A stretch of DNA of 64,000 nucleotides, from assembly GCF_017356015.1 (NCBI RefSeq), contig NZ_JAFIQV010000033.1:1-64000 (forward strand). Direction: 5' to 3'. The translations under genes and the position numbers were made by a program. This stretch comes from Azospirillum sp. SYSU D00513. GTDB lineage: Bacteria; Pseudomonadota; Alphaproteobacteria; Azospirillales; Azospirillaceae. Position 1 is the stretch's first letter, and the number at the start of each line of letters is the position of its first letter. This document shows, one piece after another, positions 56,866 through 64,000 of this stretch. A model generated the notes under the pieces. That model was given only the letters and a program-made list of their open reading frames with translations. It ran no database searches and was not told the origin of the DNA.

Positions 56866-58281
56866 ATGCCACCCCGCTCCCGCCCTCCGTCCCTCGCCCC
56901 CGCCCGGGCCGCCGCTCCCGGCGCCGGGCCGCCGGCCGCCGCCGGCGCCGCGCCCATTCCCTTCGCCCACCTGCCGACGCTCTCCGCCGCCGACCTCGGC
57001 CGCCTGCGCGCGGCCATCGCCCAGCCCATGGCCGCCGCCACCCGCCGCGCCCGCCTCGGCGACGCGGGGCTTTTCGTCCGCTGGTGTGCCCAGACCCGAA
57101 AGACCGCCCTGCCGGCCAGCCCGGAGACGGTGGTGGCTTTCCTCGCCGCGGCCGCCGCCGACGGGCGCTCCCCAGCGACGTGCCGCCGCTACCGGGGCTC
57201 CATCGCCTGGTGGCACGCCGCCGGCGGATTCCCCAACCCCTGCGCCACGACGGCGGTGGGGGCACCCCTGCCCGAGGCGGACCTGTCCGACCCGGCCATG
57301 GCGGCGCTGCGCCACTTCCTGGCGGTGGCCCAGCGCGGCCTCGCCCCGGCGACCCTGCGCGCCGTCCGCGCCGACGCCCGCGTCTTCGCCGCTTGGTGCG
57401 GCCGGCACGGCCTGCCCTGGCTCCCCGCCGCGCCGGAGACCGTGCGCCGCTTCCTCCAGGACGCCGGCGCCTCCCGCACCCCGGCGACGGTCACGCGCTA
57501 CCTCGCCTCCCTTGCCCTGCTGCACCGCGCCGCCGGCCACCCCAGCCCCACCGACCACTGGAGCGTCGCCCTCGAGCGCAAGGGCCACGCCCGCGACCGC
57601 GGCGCCGCCCAGCGGCAGGCCACCCCCCTGACCGACGCCGTGCTCGATCCGATCCTCGACCGGCTGGCCGGGGAGGGCGGGCGGTTCCCGTCCGCCATCG
57701 CCCTGCGCGATCGGGCGCTGCTGCTGGTCGGGCGCGACACCCTGGCCCGCGCCGACGAGCTGGTGGCCCTGCGCTGGGGCGACCTGCGGCCGGTCGACCC
57801 CGCCGACCCCGAGGCCCGGCCCGGCGAGGGCACCATCCGCATCCGCCGCTCCAAGACCGACCAGGCCGGGCAGGGTGCGGAGGCCTGGCTCTCGGCCGAG
57901 GCCATGGCGGCCCTGGCCGCCTGGCGAGCCGCCGCCCCCCGCTGGCCCGACCCGGCGGGCGGCGCCCTCACCCGCGAGGGCGAGTTCCTGTTCTGTCACC
58001 TGGCGCGCAGCGGCCCCGGCGAGCGCATGAGCACGGCGGCGGTGCGGCGGATCGTGGCGCGCCGGGCTGGCGAGGCCGACCCGCTGGCCGTCGGCTTTGG
58101 CGGGCACAGCCTGCGCGTCGGCGCCGCCCAGGAGCTGCTCGCCGCCGGCGTCGACCTGCCCGGCCTTATGCAGGCCGGCCGCTGGGCGTCCCCGCGCATG
58201 CCGGCCCGCTACACCGAGCAGCTGCGCGCGACCCGCAGCGCCGTTGCCAAGGTGCGCCGCGCGCGCGAGAAGAGCGACTAA
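56866..58281 (+). CDS. Tyrosine recombinase with two tandem core-binding domains
   Basis: A 471-residue integrase. Two N-terminal SAM-like domains are present in tandem: about residues 38-128 (ARLGDAGLFVRWCAQTRKTALPAS and the PATCRRYRGSIAWWHAA helices) and about 140-240 (LRAVRADARVFAAWCGRHG, PATVTRYLASLALLHRAAGHP). The catalytic domain (about 245-465) has Arg295 (RADELVALRW), Lys330 (RSKTDQ), His414 and Arg417 (GHSLRVG), Trp438 (GRW in the place of His/Trp) and nucleophile Tyr449 (PARYTEQ). All are as expected of an active enzyme. Codon use is extremely GC-rich. Its single-core relatives have about 300-330 residues, so the doubling is unusual. Confidence 0.88.
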   Translation: MPPRSRPPSLAPARAAAPGAGPPAAAGAAPIPFAHLPTLSAADLGRLRAAIAQPMAAATRRARLGDAGLFVRWCAQTRKTALPASPETVVAFLAAAAADGRSPATCRRYRGSIAWWHAAGGFPNPCATTAVGAPLPEADLSDPAMAALRHFLAVAQRGLAPATLRAVRADARVFAAWCGRHGLPWLPAAPETVRRFLQDAGASRTPATVTRYLASLALLHRAAGHPSPTDHWSVALERKGHARDRGAAQRQATPLTDAVLDPILDRLAGEGGRFPSAIALRDRALLLVGRDTLARADELVALRWGDLRPVDPADPEARPGEGTIRIRRSKTDQAGQGAEAWLSAEAMAALAAWRAAAPRWPDPAGGALTREGEFLFCHLARSGPGERMSTAAVRRIVARRAGEADPLAVGFGGHSLRVGAAQELLAAGVDLPGLMQAGRWASPRMPARYTEQLRATRSAVAKVRRAREKSD

Positions 58282-58583
58282 CCCCTGGCTGGGACGGTTT
58301 ACGGCGGCCAGTTGGTGGCTCGTTTGGAAAGCAGCGCCCGTTGCACCGGCCTCAAGCCCACAGATCTTCGGCGAACCCGGAGCGGTCTATCACGTTGATT
58401 ACAGCCGCCTCGCCTAACACGAGTCCAGCCAATGATTGAACATTCCGACGAACGATTGAAAACGACACACGTCCTCGTGAACTGGACAGTATGCTCCTGT
58501 CCGTGCTGCCCCTGGACAACCGCCAGTCAATCACGCATCTTATGCAATATCCGTAATCTGCATGATGGGCGGGAGCTTTTCTC
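58282..58583. other. Intergenic region before the first toxin-antitoxin pair
   Basis: About 300 bp with no supported gene and no repeat I can see. The last 60 bp should carry the promoter of the antitoxin-toxin pair. Confidence 0.4.
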
Positions 58584-58838
58584 ATGATCGTCCCAGCGGC
58601 TGAGTTTCAGCGCAACATCGGCACCTATCAGGATCGCGCGCTGACTGAACCCGTGTTCGTGACCCGCAACGGCCGGGAGAAAACCGTGCTGCTGTCGGTT
58701 GAGGAGTACCGGCGCCTGAAGCGGCGGGACCGCGAGGCGTTGGCCGTCGAGCAGCTCAGCGATGCCGAGCTGGCGGCCATCGCCGCGGCATCGGTGCCGG
58801 CCGAGTTCAATCACCTCAATGCCGAGTTGGAGGGGTAA
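58584..58838 (+). CDS. Phd/YefM-type antitoxin
   Basis: An 84-residue protein. MIVPAAEFQRNIGTYQDRA and PVFVTRNGREKTVLLSVEEYRRLKR form the Phd/YefM DNA-binding N-terminal fold; the acidic Ala-rich C-terminus (AIAAASVPAEFN) would wrap the toxin. GGGAG lies before the ATG. Immediately followed, without a gap, by the toxin-like gene. Confidence 0.88.
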   Translation: MIVPAAEFQRNIGTYQDRALTEPVFVTRNGREKTVLLSVEEYRRLKRRDREALAVEQLSDAELAAIAAASVPAEFNHLNAELEG

Positions 58839-59276
58839 GTGCCGCTGCCGTCCCCTCGGCCGGGCCTCGTCATCTCCTATGCTTATCTGTGGCTGGCCGA
58901 GCATCGGCAAGGACAGATCGAAGGCGCGAAGGACCGTCCCTGCGCCATTGTTCTGACGACCGAGAGCGCGGACGGCGAGACAGTGGTGACCGTCGCCCCG
59001 ATCACCCATAGCCCACCCCGAGACGAGGCCGCCGCCGTGGAAATCCCGGCCGCGACAAAACAGCGTCTTGGTCTCGACGCCGAGCGGTCCTGGGTCATCG
59101 TCAGCGAGGTCAACCGGTTCGTCTGGGTCGGGCCGGACCTGCGGCCGGTGTCTCGGGACACTCCCGACCGGTTCGATTATGGGATGCTGCCGCCTGCGTT
59201 GTTCACGCGAATCAAGACGCGGTTGATCGAATGCGCCCAGCGGCGGCGGGCTGCTCTGATCATCCGCGAGGAATAG
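58839..59276 (+). CDS. PemK/MazF-like toxin
   Basis: A 145-residue protein. RPGLVISYAYLW, AKDRPCAIVLTTES and TVAPITHSPP fit the PemK/MazF-type plasmid maintenance toxin fold, an mRNA-cleaving endoribonuclease. The start is GTG at 58839, directly adjoining the antitoxin TAA. The Phd-type partner is a mixed pairing seen in alphaproteobacterial plasmids. Expected function: post-segregational killing. Confidence 0.78.
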   Translation: MPLPSPRPGLVISYAYLWLAEHRQGQIEGAKDRPCAIVLTTESADGETVVTVAPITHSPPRDEAAAVEIPAATKQRLGLDAERSWVIVSEVNRFVWVGPDLRPVSRDTPDRFDYGMLPPALFTRIKTRLIECAQRRRAALIIREE

Positions 59277-59406
59277 GGCTCCAGAAACGCCCAGCCGGTC
59301 TCGAAGCCCGCAGCCAAGAAACGGTCGGTCCGGTCGTCCCCTCCCGTCTCCTTCCCCAACTCCCGACCAGGAACCCCATCGTCTCACCGAGTGCGGGCCG
59401 GCGCCC

Positions 59407-59928
59407 ATGATCTCGGGCCGCTACACTTACCCGTGGGCCACCGTGGCCCGCAGCCTTGATCGGAACGGCTCGCAACGCCCGGACGGTGGGCCCTGGACCG
59501 GCCCGGCTCTGGCGCGCGCCGTGCGCCGTCTGGCCCGCGACGGCTTTGTCGATGAAGCCGTGCTGGAGCGGACGCCGCGCCGGCGTGACAGCGACAACCT
59601 GGCGCCCCTGGTCGTCATGGCGGTGAAGACATTGGAGCACCCGACGCTGACCAAGGTTGCCCGGCACTTTGAGGGCCTGCACTGCCGGACGCCGCGGGGT
59701 GAAACCCGGTGGTCGGTCTCGTCCGTGCAGAACCTGCTGGGGCAGGCCGTTGCGCAGAGGCTGCTGGAAGACCGCCTCCGTCCCACGCCGAATGCGCCAC
59801 GCCGACGCGGGCGGCCTCTGAAGTCGCTCAAGCCACATCAACAAGTGCACTCCCCGGGTGATTGCGCCGGAGGTGGTCTGCGTGTCTGCGGGAGAACGTC
59901 GTTTCCCCGGTACCGCTCCTGTCGCTGA
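59407..59928 (+). CDS. Possible serine-recombinase-like DNA-binding fragment
   Basis: A 173-residue protein. Two segments (RNGSQRPDGGPWTGPALARAV, about residues 20-40, and CRTPRGETRWSVSSVQNLL, about 92-110) resemble the Gly-x-W-x-x-x-x-V/L helix-turn-helix block that follows the catalytic part of serine recombinases. No resolvase domain is present, so it may be a remnant. The last 35 residues are of low similarity and may be a shifted frame. Confidence 0.45.
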   Translation: MISGRYTYPWATVARSLDRNGSQRPDGGPWTGPALARAVRRLARDGFVDEAVLERTPRRRDSDNLAPLVVMAVKTLEHPTLTKVARHFEGLHCRTPRGETRWSVSSVQNLLGQAVAQRLLEDRLRPTPNAPRRRGRPLKSLKPHQQVHSPGDCAGGGLRVCGRTSFPRYRSCR

Positions 59929-60134
59929 TAACGAACACGCAACGCTTCGAATGCTTTTTTGGTCATCGTCACATATCTCCATTAAGGCCTGCGGTCGGAG
60001 AGCGGGCTGCAAGTGGAAAGGGCGGCCCTTGTATCTGGGGTGGCGTCTCAGGAGTCAGTGCAGTAGCCCGGGGTTCGATACCTTTTTTGCGACCGCAAGG
60101 TTGGCTTGGTTGTGCCGTGGTTGCAGCGCCGGTA

Positions 60135-60527
60135 TTACCCGGTGACGAAATGCCGGATGCATCGGAACCCTGCGATGTCGCTTTCTGTTTGCACAGTCGT
60201 TTCGGACGCTCTTTTTTGTTGGTTGCACGCCACAGAGCGTGTGCGGAATATCCCAAATGTTATTCCTGAAAAGGCGTCCTCCTTCTCGGAAAATATCGCC
60301 AGAATGTCTTGTAGGGAGTAGCCTTGAATCAGCGCGCGATTGGTTTGCGCTGCAAGGCGCTGCACCGCCATCGTGGCCGTGTACATATCGGGAGGCATCT
60401 TAGGCAGCTCCCCAAGGTGTATGCCAATCTCCTCTACAACATCTCGTTTCACTAATTTTGCTATCCGGAGTGCTCGCGAAATGAACCTGATCGTGGGCAG
60501 ATCGTAGCCACCCAATGACGGTGACAC
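60135..60527 (-). CDS. Hypothetical protein
   Basis: A 130-residue open frame starting at GTG, in a less GC-rich stretch. The central part (ISRALRIAKLVKRDVVEEIGIHLG and MYTATMAVQRLAAQTN) is predicted helical and has a real-protein residue composition; the C-terminal 40 residues do not. In-frame codons continue upstream without a start. It could be the remains of a longer gene. I do not recognise it. Confidence 0.35.
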   Translation of the reverse strand: MSPSLGGYDLPTIRFISRALRIAKLVKRDVVEEIGIHLGELPKMPPDMYTATMAVQRLAAQTNRALIQGYSLQDILAIFSEKEDAFSGITFGIFRTRSVACNQQKRASETTVQTESDIAGFRCIRHFVTG

Positions 60528-60709
60528 AGCACCGGCTAACGGCCCCGTCAGGGCATCTTTCGCGAAATGTGAGCGTGGAGCCTACGCGAGCGAAGAGCGC
60601 CTGCATCTCCTCGATATCCGCGATCTGTGCGCGAATATGAGCCGATTATGTGTCGCAAGATAGCTTGCAAATAACGCATGAAATGGCTCAGCACCAGTAG
60701 CCCACTTTC

Positions 60710-60797
60710 CCATGGCGTACCGGACCCCCCCGTCCGGTACGCCATGGCAGCGACCAGGGCCTTCCCCAAGGGTACCGGACCCCCCCCATCCGGTACC
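60710..60797. repeat. Two poly-C-looped palindromes
   Basis: A perfect 16-bp hairpin (60710-60725 with 60732-60747, loop CCCCCC) and a 9-bp hairpin (60771-60779 with 60789-60797, loop with seven C's and A). Both share GTACCGGAC and TCCGGTAC, and the units are 55 bp apart. They adjoin the truncated transposase and may be a mobile-element end or a repeat family. Confidence 0.8.
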
Positions 60798-60814
60798 TGT
60801 GGCTATATTCATAG

Positions 60815-61665
60815 TACTGGACCCAAAGCGGCCGGGAATGGACGCCCGCCGGCACCGGCCGGAGGGACCGGCCGCGGGCCTACTCAGACGTTGCCATAGA
60901 GACCGGGGTCATGCTGCGCTTGGACTTCGGCCGCCCGTGGCGGCAGACAGAGGGTCTGCTGCGCTCCATCGTGCAGATCCTCTGTCTGGAGCTGCCGGTT
61001 CCAGACTACACCACGTTGGCCCGACGCAGTGCCCGCCTGTCGTTGGCGACCGCGTTGGTGAAGCCGAATGGCCCCGTGACTGTGGTGATCGATAGCTCAG
61101 GTCTGAAGATAGTTGGCGCGGGCGTATGGCAGCTGGAAAAGCACGGCGGCAAAGTGCGTCGGAGCTGGCGCAAGCTGCACATCGCCGTCGATCCGGACAG
61201 CGGAAACATCCTGGCCGCGGAGCTGACCACGACCGAGGACGGCGACGCCTCCCAGGTCGGCCCCTTGCTCAACCAGATCCCCGGCCCGGTCACCGTCTTT
61301 TTGGCGGATGGTGCCTACGACGGAGACCCCGTCTACCATGCCGTTGCCGACCGGCACCCCAATGCCGCGGTGATCATCCCGCCCCGCGGCACGGCGGTGC
61401 CGGGGAAGACGGCCGAGATCGCTCCCACTCAGCGCGACCACCATATCCAGCAGATCGCCGAGAAGGGCCGAATGAGCTGGCAGAGAGCGACCGGCTATGG
61501 AAGGCGCGCCCTCGTGGAAACCGCCTTCTTCCGCTAAAGTTTGTCATCGGACGGAGCCTCCGGGCCAGGATTCTGCCCGCTCAGAAAGCCGAAACCCGCG
61601 TCGCCTGCGCCTTCCTCAATCGGATGACCAGCCTCGGCATGCCGGTCTCACGCAAGTTCGCCTGA
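60815..61665 (+). pseudogene. IS5-family transposase remnant
   Basis: About 283 codons of an IS5-type (DDE) transposase. The reading frame before the ATG at 60911 continues back to 60815 (AYSDVAIETG upstream of MLRLDFGRPWRQTEG), but the first about 35 residues are missing. Catalytic Asp regions are visible (VVIDSSGLKI, then LADGAYD). At about 61535 one base seems lost (TAAAG for TAYAAG), so FFR is followed by a stop and the rest (KFVIGRSLRARILPAQKAE to 61665) is in another frame. The element is therefore inactive. The next 230 bp have no gene. Confidence 0.75.
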
Positions 61666-61899
61666 AACCCGAGAGATAGCAGGCAGTTTGCCCGCAGTCC
61701 GATTTGCGCAACAAGGCTCGTCGATTTGGCTGATGTCGGAGGTTTCATCACAGGCAAAGCCGAGCCTCCCAGCGAGACGCCGGCCGCCGCGTGATCCAGC
61801 AATCCCCATTTAAATGTAGTGACGTGCCTACACACTCTGTTGACTGCGCTCGATGAATGTAGCATCGCGCCATCACTGGGGTATGAGGAGGGAAAGCTG

Positions 61900-62157
61900 A
61901 TGGGACGAACCATGTCTAGCCGGGAGTTCAACCAGAACCCCAGTGAGGCAAAGCGGGCCGCCGAGGACGGGCCGGTGATCGTCACCGATCGGGGAGAACC
62001 AGCCTTTGTTCTGCTCCGATATGACGCCTACCGGCGCCTTTCCGCCGACCTGGGCGGCTCGATTGTTGAGCTGCTGCGGCAGGATGGTCCGGAGCACGAT
62101 TTCGACTTCGAGCCGCTGCGGATCGGCGACGTTGCCCGGTCGGCGACCTTCGATTGA
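61900..62157 (+). CDS. Phd/YefM-type antitoxin
   Basis: An 85-residue protein. MSSREFNQNPSEAKRAAEDG and PVIVTDRGEPAFVLLRYDAY match the Phd/YefM fold; the C-terminal tail (QDGPEHDFDFEPLRIGD) is the likely toxin-binding part. GGAGG at 61887-61891 precedes the chosen ATG by 8 bases. Its stop overlaps the toxin ATG (TGATG). Confidence 0.9.
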   Translation: MGRTMSSREFNQNPSEAKRAAEDGPVIVTDRGEPAFVLLRYDAYRRLSADLGGSIVELLRQDGPEHDFDFEPLRIGDVARSATFD

Positions 62158-62573
62158 TGTTCCTGCTCGACACCAACGCCATCTCGGAACTGCGACGGCC
62201 GGCCCGTGCGAACCCTGGTTTGTTAGCCTGGGCGATGAGTACGGCGCCAATTGACATGTTCATCTCGGCCATTACCCTTCTCGAGATCGAACTTGGCGCA
62301 GCGCTCGTTGGGCGCAGGGATGCAGCTCAGGGCACCGCTTTGCGGACGTGGATCGACAGCCAAGTGATACTTGCGTTCCGTGATCGGATATTGCCGGTTG
62401 ATGCGGATGTGGCGCAGCGGTATGCCACCCTCCATGTTCCCGACCCGCGCCCACAAAGTGACAGCCTGATCGCGGCCACCGCGCTGGTTCATCGCTTGAC
62501 CGTCGTGACCCGCAACGTGCGTGATTTCGAGCCGATGGGCGTGCCGTTGCTCAACCCTTGGAGCAGCAGCTGA
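62157..62573 (+). CDS. vapC: VapC-type PIN-domain toxin
   Basis: A 138-residue PIN ribonuclease with MFLLDTNAISELRRP (first catalytic Asp), ITLLEIELGAAL (catalytic Glu), PQSDSLIAATALVHRLTVVTRN (Asp) and VRDFEPMGV. This is the classical VapC pattern. Cut site of the partner RNA unknown. Coupled to the antitoxin by overlap. Confidence 0.92.
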   Translation: MFLLDTNAISELRRPARANPGLLAWAMSTAPIDMFISAITLLEIELGAALVGRRDAAQGTALRTWIDSQVILAFRDRILPVDADVAQRYATLHVPDPRPQSDSLIAATALVHRLTVVTRNVRDFEPMGVPLLNPWSSS

Positions 62574-63001
62574 GACTTTTTCTTTAATTGCGGGTACAGG
62601 AGGCAAGCCCTCAAAAGAGGGATCATCGGCAACGGCGTTGATGAGGTGACCTGCCGGCTCTGTGGTTCTTTCCGAGGTCGGGACAGGCCCGCCTCACCAT
62701 GGCGTCTGAAAGCTCTGGTCTTCCAAGGTGCGCAGCGAGCTCACCCCAGGGGGAAGCGGCAAGCAAAGTCGCGGAATGACCTGTGCTTCGTTCCGGCAGG
62801 GACACCTCTCCGCCGCTGGGGCGGATCCCAAGGAACGATCAATCCAAGTTAACTTCATGTTTATTCAGGCGACCCCCCTGTTATTAGCTCCACTTATATG
62901 CAATCCATTGCATATTGATTGTTTGCCGTCGGTCCCGCATAAGGCGTGCATGTGCTCCGCTCTACCTACAGACGCGATGGACTCCGGTCCATGAGGCTAC
63001 C
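62574..63001. other. Intergenic region with a small palindrome
   Basis: About 430 bp. CCCTC-AAAA-GAGGG at 62608-62621 may be a weak hairpin after the toxin. ATATGCAAT-CC-ATTGCATAT at 62896-62915 is a perfect 9-bp palindrome about 90 bp before modA, suited to a dimeric regulator. Nothing else supported. Confidence 0.45.
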
Positions 63002-63817
63002 ATGCGCCTTGCTGCCCTTACTTTCCTGTTTGCCATGATGGCCGCTGTATCCCCCACCCTGGCTGAGACGCCTATTCGGCTGTATGCCGCGGGCAGCCTA
63101 CGAGCCGCCTTAACGGAGGCTGCCGACGTTTTTCGGGTGACGGGCGGCGCGCCGATCGAGCCTGTTTTCGGGGCGTCGGGGCTGCTGAAGGACCGGATCG
63201 CCGGGGGCGAGGCGGCTGACGTTTTCGCATCGGCCAATATGGAGCATCCGCAGGCGCTCGCCGCTGCGGACGGGCGACCGGTCGTGCTGTTCACGCGCAA
63301 CCGACTATGTGCGCTCGCGCAGGCTGGGTTAGGCGTCAACACCGACAACTTGCTCGACCGACTGCTCGACCCGGCGGTGCGGGTCGGCATCTCCACACCA
63401 AAGGCCGACCCGTCCGGCGACTACGCCCTGGCGCTCTTTCGGAAAGCGGGTGAGCTCCGCCCCGGCGCCGCTGAGGCGCTGGACGCTAAGGCAATGCGGC
63501 TAACCGGTGGGCCGAGTTCGCCGAAGCCGCCGACCGATCGCAGCGTCTACGGGCTGATCCTGGAGGAGAGGCGGGCGGATATCTTCCTGACCTACTGCAC
63601 CAACGCCGTCCAGGCGGCGCGCGAGACGTCCGAGCTGGAGGCGGTCAGCATTCCGCCGGAGCTGGCGGTCGGGGCCGATTACGGTCTCGTGGCGCTCGGC
63701 GACCGGCCGGAAGCGGCGCGGCTCGCCCTGTTCATCCTCTCGCCGGAGGGGCAGCGCGTGCTTGCCCGGCACGGGTTCGAGGCGCCGCTCCTGCCGCAAG
63801 ACGCGACAGCGCCATAG
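63002..63817 (+). CDS. modA: Molybdate-type ABC substrate-binding protein
   Basis: A 271-residue periplasmic protein with a signal peptide (MRLAALTFLFAMMAAVSPTLA, cleavage near TLAET). IRLYAAGSLRAALTEAADVF and FGASGLLKDRIAGGEAADVFASANM are the ModA ligand-binding motifs, and VRVGISTPKADPSGDYALALFRKAG, RRADIFLTYCTNA follow. No permease or ATPase is nearby. In this region a stand-alone ModA-like protein next to a LysR regulator is common. The ATG at 63002 is preferred because the signal peptide begins there. Confidence 0.85.
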   Translation: MRLAALTFLFAMMAAVSPTLAETPIRLYAAGSLRAALTEAADVFRVTGGAPIEPVFGASGLLKDRIAGGEAADVFASANMEHPQALAAADGRPVVLFTRNRLCALAQAGLGVNTDNLLDRLLDPAVRVGISTPKADPSGDYALALFRKAGELRPGAAEALDAKAMRLTGGPSSPKPPTDRSVYGLILEERRADIFLTYCTNAVQAARETSELEAVSIPPELAVGADYGLVALGDRPEAARLALFILSPEGQRVLARHGFEAPLLPQDATAP

Positions 63818-63835
63818 CCAGGAGGCACCCGCCCC

Positions 63836-64000
63836 TTGTTCCGGAAATTCGTCTATCTCCTGGCGCTCGCGCGGGAACAGCATTTCGGTCGGGCGGCCGA
63901 GGCCTGCCACGTCTCGCAGCCGACCCTGTCGAACGCCATCCGGCAGCTCGAGACGGACCTCCAGGTGCCCATCGTCGAACGCGGCCAGAAGTTCGCCGGC
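63836..64000 (+). CDS. LysR-type regulator, N-terminus, cut by window edge
   Basis: 55 codons of a regulator starting TTG at 63836 with GGAGG upstream. FRKFVYLLALAREQHFGRAAEACHVSQPTLSNAIRQLE is the winged-helix DNA-binding head of LysR proteins. It starts 18 bp after modA, so they are probably co-transcribed. The rest lies beyond 64000. Confidence 0.85.
   Translation, partial: MFRKFVYLLALAREQHFGRAAEACHVSQPTLSNAIRQLETDLQVPIVERGQKFAG

Noticed and set aside
56785-58107. A 440-codon minus-strand frame
   Set aside because: Antisense to the tyrosine recombinase in extremely GC-rich DNA.
62646-62852. 68-codon open frame between vapC and modA
   Set aside because: No ribosome site, no recognisable motif, biased content.

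Overview
The window looks like part of a large plasmid or chromid from a GC-rich alphaproteobacterium, most likely a member of Rhodospirillales (Azospirillum or Acetobacter relatives). Three things point there: an RPA-family RepA next to an iteron array (about 11.5-13.1 kb), a ParA gene followed by a small ribbon-helix-helix-like gene (51.9-53.1 kb), and maintenance or mobile genes (two toxin-antitoxin pairs, an unusual tyrosine recombinase, a decayed IS5-type transposase at 56.8-62.6 kb). The taxonomic call is inferred from gene content and base composition, not from a marker gene.

Layout. 0.1-11.3 kb: a secretion block with a DUF1127-like small protein, a large RTX protein with a degenerate metzincin-like domain, a possible GT-A protein, and a type I secretion operon (ABC transporter, HlyD-type adaptor, Sel1-repeat protein) divergent from an OmpR-type response regulator and histidine kinase. 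11.3-13.1 kb: oriV and repA. 13.2-55.0 kb: a glycosylation island with about eighteen predicted glycosyltransferases. Four are TPR/GT9-like and four are GT41 (OGT/SPINDLY)-like. The island also has sugar-nucleotide genes (UDP-xylose synthase type SDR, GDP-mannose dehydratase, GDP-fucose synthase, an SDR plus a DegT aminotransferase), three methyltransferases in an AT-rich pocket, and a GMC oxidoreductase. A second RTX protein (465 aa, nearly all repeats) lies in the middle. The ParA/RHH genes interrupt the island near its right end. 55.4-62.6 kb: accessory plasmid region. 62.9-64.0 kb: a ModA-like binding protein and the first 55 codons of a LysR-type regulator, cut by the window edge.

How it may work together (inference). 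None of the predicted genes in the window resembles a lipid-linked glycan flippase, polymerase, initiating phosphoglycosyltransferase or oligosaccharyltransferase, and none of the glycosyltransferases looks multi-spanning. The soluble enzymes, a type I secretion system and two RTX proteins fit a model in which RTX proteins are glycosylated in the cytoplasm and then exported. The kinase/regulator pair beside the transporter could control this. Linkage and absence of other machinery are the only evidence; acceptor and glycan are unknown.
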